Part shown: positions 5,591 to 9,983 of the stretch, in pieces
Position numbering within the stretch: the stretch's first letter is position 1
How the letters are laid out: the number at the start of each line of letters is the position of its first letter
Origin: Candidatus Altimarinota bacterium
GTDB taxonomy: Bacteria; Patescibacteriota; Gracilibacteria; UM-FILTER-43-11
Assembly: GCA_029934675.1 (NCBI GenBank)
Contig: JAOZLT010000040.1
Span: forward strand, 1-9,983
Length of the DNA: 9,983 nucleotides
Direction: 5' to 3'
Translations under genes and position numbers: made by a program
Notes under the pieces: generated by a model
The model's input: the letters and a program-made list of their open reading frames with translations, nothing else
The model's database searches: none
Told to the model about the DNA's origin: nothing

Positions 5591-7129
5591 ATGAATAATA
5601 TTACAAAAAATAAACAAGGTTTAATTGGAGTGTTGGCGGTAATAATCACTATTGTTGTTGGTGGTGGGACGTTATTTTTAGGCACTGGTGCTATTAGCAA
5701 CGTACACAAATCCAAATGCGGAAGTGGTTATAATAGATTCATGAGTGGTGCTTCTATAGCTGAGCTTGGTGATCTTCCTGACGCAAGCAATGAGCAGAAT
5801 TTTAATGATGTAATGAAATGTAAGGAGGGTATAACTGACGCTGTTAAAGCTTCGGGGCCTGTAGCTTCGCTGATATCAGTAGCAAATAGTGTAGGGGGTG
5901 ATGAAGGAATCGCATATACGGCATTATTGGATAGAGAAATGGATTTGGTGGATAAATTGGCTGACCCAGATAATAAGGAACCTTTCATAAGTGCTGTCTT
6001 ACCGCCCGATGTTCTTGCTAAACTAAAAGAAAAAGACAAAACACCTCCTGCTGACACAACCCCGGAGGAGGAAGAAGTTATTGAGGAAGAGCCATATGTT
6101 TTTGAGCCGCTTGCTACCGGTAAAGTAACTAGCCTAAACACTGGCTTTGAAATTGATGGGGCAACAGTAAAGTTATCCGATTCTTCTGGCAAAGTAATCT
6201 CTACAGATAAAACAGGATTCTCCGGAAGATATACGCTTGACCCTATGAAAGCTGGTACTTACAAGCTGACAATTTCTTCTGAAGATTATGATTCTATGGA
6301 TTTTAATATCACTGTTGGAACAAATAACGTGAGTGCAAAAAATTCAGATACAGGCAAAAGTGCTTTCAGTAAAACATTTAAATCAGATGAAGCTTTGTTT
6401 GCAAATGTAAATGCTGCTCTTGAGGGCGCAAAAATTACACTTACCGGGGAAGTCATCGATTCAGTGGAAGGAATGGGAATAAGTGGGGCAGGCCTTGGAT
6501 ATGGCAAAGACGGTGCTCCTGATTACATGGCTTTAGCCAAAACTGATTCTGGCGGTAATTTTTCAATCGAAGTATTTAAAGATTCTGATGAATATAAACT
6601 TGTTACTACCGCAAAAGGCTATAATAGATATACTCTGGGTAGAGTCGACCTATTCAACGGTATAATCAAGCTGGATCCTACTGAGAAAGTAGTAGAGGAA
6701 GAAATAATAACTGGTAGCGGTGTTTTTGCAGGAATATACAACGTCTCATTCAGCCGTCCATCATCACAAACTTTTTCTGAGGGCGACATGTCTGTAACAA
6801 TATCAGAAACCACTTCAGGGAATATTACTATAACTGTTAATGAAAGTGGTGATGCGACTTGTAGTATTACAATGAACTCTACTCTTCTTACATCCGCAGG
6901 AGGTCAGGAGATACCAGGAAGCGCCTCCGGAAAAACCACTACTTGCTCTGGAGGAGTTAAGGAGTCTGGTGTTTTTAATTTAACCGGAACTATTAAGGGT
7001 ACTGTCACAACCTTGTGGCAAAGTAAAACAGAAGAAAGTCCTATTACTACTAATGGAATAATCAAAGATGGAAGTATTTCGGGGAATATAAATATGGTTG
7101 GTAACGTGCCTATCCCTTTTGGAAAATAA
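5591..7129 (+). CDS. Membrane-anchored surface protein with two carboxypeptidase-regulatory-like domains
   Basis: This 512-residue protein has a hydrophobic segment at about 10-32 (GLIGVLAVIITIVVGGGTLF) after a Lys/Asn-rich start. The preceding KNKQG recalls a prepilin cleavage site, but the Glu expected at mature position 5 is missing, so an uncleaved anchor is more likely. A helical part with C43 and C77 (35-150) is followed by a Pro/Glu linker (PPADTTPEEEE, 162-170 and on). Next come two related beta domains at about 176-242 and 281-355. Each has the features G-x-V ... G-A-x-V/L ... T-D-x-x-G-x-[FY] ... Y-K-L, followed by a Gly-Tyr or Asp-Tyr turn, typical of CarboxypepD_reg-like/CnaB-like folds used as surface spacers. 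The C-terminal 130 residues are Ser/Thr-rich beta strands with C424 and C452. It is last in the three-gene envelope run. Confidence 0.82.
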   Translation: MNNITKNKQGLIGVLAVIITIVVGGGTLFLGTGAISNVHKSKCGSGYNRFMSGASIAELGDLPDASNEQNFNDVMKCKEGITDAVKASGPVASLISVANSVGGDEGIAYTALLDREMDLVDKLADPDNKEPFISAVLPPDVLAKLKEKDKTPPADTTPEEEEVIEEEPYVFEPLATGKVTSLNTGFEIDGATVKLSDSSGKVISTDKTGFSGRYTLDPMKAGTYKLTISSEDYDSMDFNITVGTNNVSAKNSDTGKSAFSKTFKSDEALFANVNAALEGAKITLTGEVIDSVEGMGISGAGLGYGKDGAPDYMALAKTDSGGNFSIEVFKDSDEYKLVTTAKGYNRYTLGRVDLFNGIIKLDPTEKVVEEEIITGSGVFAGIYNVSFSRPSSQTFSEGDMSVTISETTSGNITITVNESGDATCSITMNSTLLTSAGGQEIPGSASGKTTTCSGGVKESGVFNLTGTIKGTVTTLWQSKTEESPITTNGIIKDGSISGNINMVGNVPIPFGK

Positions 7130-7131
7130 TT

Positions 7132-7204
7132 CTTATTAGTGCGAGTGTGAGTCTCAAATCTCAAGACCAATTTATAATACTTGCGACTCGCACTCGCACT
7201 TAAG
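7132..7204. repeat. Long inverted repeat between the envelope genes and tatD
   Basis: AGTGCGAGTGTGAGTC (7138-7153) pairs with GACTCGCACTCGCACT (7185-7200): 16 bp with a single G-U wobble. CTTA/TAAG (7132-7135 and 7201-7204) extends the stem past a two-base bulge. The loop is 31 bases. It starts three bases after the stop codon at 7129 and ends 11 bases before the tatD start. It could slow or end transcription, but no T-tract follows; the AT-rich loop and GC-rich arms look like a dispersed palindrome. Confidence 0.7.
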
Positions 7205-7215
7205 ACTATTTATTT

Positions 7216-8007
7216 ATGAACTATTTAATTGATACCCATTGTCATCTAACTTTTATCGATAAACCTACCCGAGAGGCTGTAATTGAACGTGCAATGAAAG
7301 CGAACATAAGGAAGATGATAACGGTTGCATGTAATTTGGAGGAAGTTGGTAGCTGTGTTGCTTTAGCTGATGAGTATGAGTTCATATATGCAACAGCTGG
7401 TATTCATCCTACTGATTTGGGTGAAAATTTGGAACAGGATTTAGAAAAAGTTTATGAATATGCGAAAAATGAAAAAAAGATAGTGGCTATCGGAGAGATT
7501 GGATTAGATTATTATCATGATAACTTCTCACATGATTTACAAATGGCATATTTACTTGGTCAATTAAACATTTCTAACCAGCTCAAAAAACCGGCAATCT
7601 TGCACTGTCGTGCAGGTAAGTATGCTGGAGAAAATTCAGAAGTGTTTCCAGATATGATTGATGCTATTAAAAAATCTAATCTCAACAATGGTGTTATGCA
7701 TTGTTACAGTGGAACACTCAAAGAGGCTAAAGAATTTTTGGATATGGGGTTAATGATATCTTTTACAGGTATCATTACATATAAACGCAATCAGGAGCTA
7801 CGAGACGTCGTAAAAATGATGCCAGCAGACAGAATAATGATAGAGACTGATTCCCCTTTTCTACCACCAAAAAATCATAGAGGGGAGAAAAATGAGCCAG
7901 CATTTGTAATTGAGGTTGCGGAGACTATTGCGGATGTTAGAGGGATTTCTTTTGGAGATGTAATGAAAATCACATCGGAGAATGCGGAGAGGTTTTTTGG
8001 GATTTAA
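7216..8007 (+). CDS. tatD: TatD-family metal-dependent hydrolase (putative deoxyribonuclease)
   Basis: TatD-family enzymes are TIM-barrel, two-metal hydrolases; characterised members have 3'-5' exonuclease or AP-endonuclease activity on DNA and are cytoplasmic. The 263 residues are full length. All metal-site motifs are visible: DTHCH (His8, His10), AIGEIGLDYY (Glu94), ILHCRAG (His130), MHCYSG (His162) and IETDSPFLPP (Asp212). GIHP (53-56 region) and the C-terminal ITSENAERFF are also typical. ATG 7216 begins directly with the first barrel strand, so the start is secure although no Shine-Dalgarno sequence is present. The symbol tatD is used for the family; the paralogue ycfH/ycjX-type naming cannot be settled from one sequence. 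It converges with the minus-strand ATPase/TOPRIM pair, with only 48 bases between stop codons. Confidence 0.93.
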   Translation: MNYLIDTHCHLTFIDKPTREAVIERAMKANIRKMITVACNLEEVGSCVALADEYEFIYATAGIHPTDLGENLEQDLEKVYEYAKNEKKIVAIGEIGLDYYHDNFSHDLQMAYLLGQLNISNQLKKPAILHCRAGKYAGENSEVFPDMIDAIKKSNLNNGVMHCYSGTLKEAKEFLDMGLMISFTGIITYKRNQELRDVVKMMPADRIMIETDSPFLPPKNHRGEKNEPAFVIEVAETIADVRGISFGDVMKITSENAERFFGI

Positions 8008-8023
8008 TGTTTAGGTTTGTATA

Positions 8024-8053
8024 AATAAATCTAGTTGTAGACTACCCTTTTTT
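8024..8053 (+). terminator. Possible weak terminator between convergent genes
   Basis: A short stem TAGT-TGTAG-ACTA is followed by CCC and a run of T residues (about 8048-8053) in the 48 bases between the two stop codons. The stem is only four base pairs, so termination here is uncertain. Confidence 0.25.
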
Positions 8054-8055
8054 GT

Positions 8056-8562
8056 TTAACTTTTTAATTCTCTTTGTAAATCCAACTCCTTCTCTTTTTT
8101 CAGAATAGGATTAAGTATCTTTTTCCAGAATTCAGAATTAATAAACTTCCTAATCTCTTTTTTTGCTAAATTATTCAATGCGCTCTTTCCCTTACAGTCA
8201 TTGCTAATTTTACCAAGCCCTTTTTTGTATTCATCTTCAGCGTTTTCAATTTGCCATATTATGTGGATATTTGAATATTTTCTTTCTAATTCACTTTTTT
8301 CTTTTTCCCAAGCTTTTGGATAGTCATGTTTTAATTTGTCTATATCGATAAAACAAAGCACTAAATCATAACTATAAGGCATACTTGTCTTGTGACATTT
8401 CTCTAATACGGTTTTAGGTGAATTACCAGAAGCATTGTCAAATTGAAACTCCCATTTTTTTGCATGATATAGAAATTTGTCTAACAAAATTAGTTTTTGT
8501 AAAAAAGCTCTATCCTTACCACCTTCCCCGTATATGAAACAAGAATATTTTTCAATTATCAT
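8056..8562 (-). CDS. Small TOPRIM-like protein (RloB-like), partner of the adjacent ATPase
   Basis: The 168-residue protein starts with a beta strand and the motif FIYGEGGKDRAFL (9-21). The Glu (E13) followed by Lys-Asp matches the first motif of TOPRIM folds. A second strand ends in LVLCFIDIDK (67-76) with the paired acidic residues D73 and D75, the DxD motif. IIWQIENAEDEYKKGLG (101-117) lies where RloB-type and DUF4435-type proteins have a conserved Glu/Trp segment. The C-terminal 40 residues are Lys/Glu-rich helix. In TOPRIM nucleases these acidic residues bind magnesium for cleavage of nucleic acid. The protein is shorter than typical RloB or AriB. Its ATG follows the stop codon of the ATPase with no gap, which implies translational coupling and a joint function. 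The exact family is inferred. Confidence 0.8.
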   Translation of the reverse strand: MIIEKYSCFIYGEGGKDRAFLQKLILLDKFLYHAKKWEFQFDNASGNSPKTVLEKCHKTSMPYSYDLVLCFIDIDKLKHDYPKAWEKEKSELERKYSNIHIIWQIENAEDEYKKGLGKISNDCKGKSALNNLAKKEIRKFINSEFWKKILNPILKKEKELDLQRELKS

Positions 8563-9741
8563 TTATACTCTAATTTTAGGAAATGAACCGTAAGCACCTG
8601 TCATGTATTTTGCTAGAAAATTTTCATCTGATCTAATGTCTTTTACTTCATTTAGTCGATATATTAAGCTTTCACATTTATCATCCTTATCAACTAAATA
8701 TGTTTGATGCATATCTAATTTGTTCATAAAACCCAGTGAGTGAGATGAAAATAGAAGCTGAGCACCACTATCTTCATTTTTATTAATGAAGTAGCTAATT
8801 AATTTGTTAATTGCCTCTGGATGAAATCCAGTCTCAAATTCATCGATTATGATTATATTGTTCTGTTTTAAGGCGCTTAATATATTACCTAGTGCGAAAA
8901 ATAATGAACGTGTTCCTCTTGATTCATAATCAAAATCCAATTTATTCTCTTCCTTTTCCGTTTTATGCACACCTTTGACATCAATGGCAAATCTACCATT
9001 TTTAATTTCTTTTACAATTTCGAAACCAGTAAGACCTAGATCAAAGTTGCAAACGAACTCTTCCATTTCTTTTTTAAGCTCAGCATCCTTTAAATATAGC
9101 TCAAGTGCTTGATGCTGGTGACCGCTGTGATTTATATTACCTCTTTCATTAATATTTGTCTTAAAACCTAAAAAATAATTGTATGTAGAGTTGATGATAT
9201 CAATATCATATTGCGAATTTAGATAAGCTATAACAGATATGTCAGGCCTAATTTTACTTAGGACTTTTTGAGGAATAGTGTCAAAAAATGTTTTATTTAA
9301 TTCGATTAAGTTATTTGGATTGCGATTGAAAACTTCAGATTCTTTTGCATATGGCACAATTTTTTTAACACGTAATTCTTCTTTTTGAATAATATTCTGT
9401 TTTACAGTGCAACTGTAATAGAAAATTTGATTAGAATTTTCGAATTCTATGTAGAATTTAGATGCTTTATCGTTGTTAAAAAAAGTTTTAAAAGCAAGGT
9501 TTGGATTGGCAATAGTTTCATCTTTACTACTTCTACAAATAAAATAGCTAAGAAAACTAAAAAATCTCATTACATTGGTTTTTCCAGATGCATTTTTGCC
9601 AATAAAACCTGCAATCTTTGTTATTTGATCGTCTGATTCTGATTTAAAATAGTCATAACCTTCTTTTTTTTTCGCCAAAAAACTAATTTCTTGGTCGCCC
9701 ATGAATGAATAAAAATTGCTAAATTTTACTTTTCTTATCAT
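8563..9741 (-). CDS. AAA/ABC-type ATPase of a putative defence module (RloA/AAA_15-like)
   Basis: The 392-residue protein opens with a strand-loop typical of SMC/OLD-like ATPases (IRKVKFSNFYSFMGDQEISF). It has Walker A GKNASGKT (48-55), an ABC signature-like ESRGT followed by RSLFFAL (273-284), Walker B IIIIDE (D300, catalytic E301) and the H-loop SSH (342-344). The C-terminal YMTGAYGSFP (379-388) resembles the G-R-Y-G-A-x-P ending common in AAA_15/RloA-like proteins. The insert between Walker A and signature (about 100-270) is not an obvious long coiled coil. No nuclease domain is fused; the next gene probably provides it. Such ATPases sense phage activity and control a toxic partner in RloAB, PARIS, OLD and Septu systems. 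It has a strong promoter of its own, converges on tatD, and is visibly AT-richer than tatD. ATP binding is secure; a defence role is inferred. Confidence 0.88.
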   Translation of the reverse strand: MIRKVKFSNFYSFMGDQEISFLAKKKEGYDYFKSESDDQITKIAGFIGKNASGKTNVMRFFSFLSYFICRSSKDETIANPNLAFKTFFNNDKASKFYIEFENSNQIFYYSCTVKQNIIQKEELRVKKIVPYAKESEVFNRNPNNLIELNKTFFDTIPQKVLSKIRPDISVIAYLNSQYDIDIINSTYNYFLGFKTNINERGNINHSGHQHQALELYLKDAELKKEMEEFVCNFDLGLTGFEIVKEIKNGRFAIDVKGVHKTEKEENKLDFDYESRGTRSLFFALGNILSALKQNNIIIIDEFETGFHPEAINKLISYFINKNEDSGAQLLFSSHSLGFMNKLDMHQTYLVDKDDKCESLIYRLNEVKDIRSDENFLAKYMTGAYGSFPKIRV

Positions 9742-9773
9742 TTTTGTAGTTATTAGTTTATTAATTCATTTTC

Positions 9774-9802
9774 ATTGTATCAAATTTACTTTCAAAAGTC
9801 AA
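9774..9802 (-). promoter_or_regulatory. Strong promoter of the ATPase/TOPRIM operon
   Basis: On the minus strand TTGACT (9802-9797), a 17-base spacer and TACAAT (9779-9774) are near consensus, with TGA just before the -10 (extended -10). The start would lie around 9767, giving a leader of about 25 AT-rich bases without a Shine-Dalgarno sequence. Confidence 0.7.
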
Positions 9803-9826
9803 GTTAATACAAAATATTGTATCAAA
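9774..9826 (-). repeat. Direct repeat of an 11-base word at the operon promoter
   Basis: TTTGATACAAT occurs twice on the minus strand, at 9784-9774 (over the -10) and 9826-9816, 42 bases apart, or about four helical turns. The upstream copy also forms an inverted repeat TACAA-AATA-TTGTA (9808-9821). These could be operator half-sites for a repressor or a second extended -10 promoter. Confidence 0.5.
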
Positions 9827-9983
9827 CTATATTTAAAAATTGATTTTCTATCAAAATCTTTATTTAAAAGAAGATAGCATGCAACTAACTATTATACAAA
9901 ACCATACCCTAACTAATAATAGGTGGTACCTCATTCTTATGCTGATTATCCATCGACCAGTCATAAAGTTTCTGCTAATCATC
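9827..9983. other. AT-rich end of window, no supported gene
   Basis: On the plus strand an ATG at 9939 opens a frame to the window edge that would encode MLIIHRPVIKFLLII, preceded at a distance by AGGTGG (9921-9926). On the minus strand a 39-codon frame runs from about 9982 to 9864. Neither has recognisable features. Confidence 0.3.

Noticed and set aside
5728..6192. 154-codon antisense frame
   Set aside because: It lies opposite the carboxypeptidase-regulatory-like gene; it is a composition shadow without a promoter or recognisable domain.
9385..9636. 83-codon plus-strand frame inside the ATPase gene
   Set aside because: It is opposite the Walker A-containing coding region and has no supporting features.

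Overview
The window looks like a piece of an AT-rich bacterial chromosome, most likely from the Candidate Phyla Radiation (Patescibacteria, Parcubacteria-like). This placement is inference. It rests on compact single-copy translation genes, almost no Shine-Dalgarno sequences ahead of the starts, several small proteins with one N-terminal membrane anchor, a bactofilin-like repeat protein fused to membrane helices, and intergenic spaces filled with short AT-rich word repeats and GC-rich palindromes. The genetic code is standard: all nine coding sequences end in TAA, and the only in-frame TGA is the recoding site of prfB.

Left part (1-3100, + strand): an inverted array of GGCTAC words (1-155), then prfB (release factor 2), which must be read through a +1 programmed frameshift at TATCTTTGAC, so the true gene starts at 220. 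A palindromic element and an AT-rich repeat follow, then a small membrane-anchored protein (1486-2166). Next is a 438-base non-coding stretch with three mutually exclusive hairpins and second copies of the palindrome and repeat, and then def (peptide deformylase, 2605-3099) behind its own promoter. prfB and def both act in protein synthesis: termination and N-terminal maturation.

Middle part (3100-8007): a tRNA-Leu(UAG) gene on the minus strand is divergent from a + strand run of three envelope-targeted proteins. These are a bactofilin-like beta-repeat/multi-TM protein (3473-4627), an anchored protein with a DUF333-like four-cysteine segment (4711-5553), and an anchored protein with two carboxypeptidase-regulatory-like beta domains (5591-7129). 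A long inverted repeat separates them from a TatD-family metal-dependent hydrolase (7216-8007).

Right part (8007-9983): a minus-strand two-gene unit converges on tatD. An AAA/ABC-type ATPase (8563-9741) with Walker A, signature, Walker B and H-loop motifs is directly followed (TAA then ATG, no gap) by a 168-residue protein with TOPRIM-like motifs (8056-8562). The pair has the layout of RloA/RloB, PARIS or split-OLD anti-phage modules and is the best candidate here for an undescribed defence system. It has a near-consensus promoter with a duplicated 11-base TTTGATACAAT word. The last 200 bases hold no gene that I can support.
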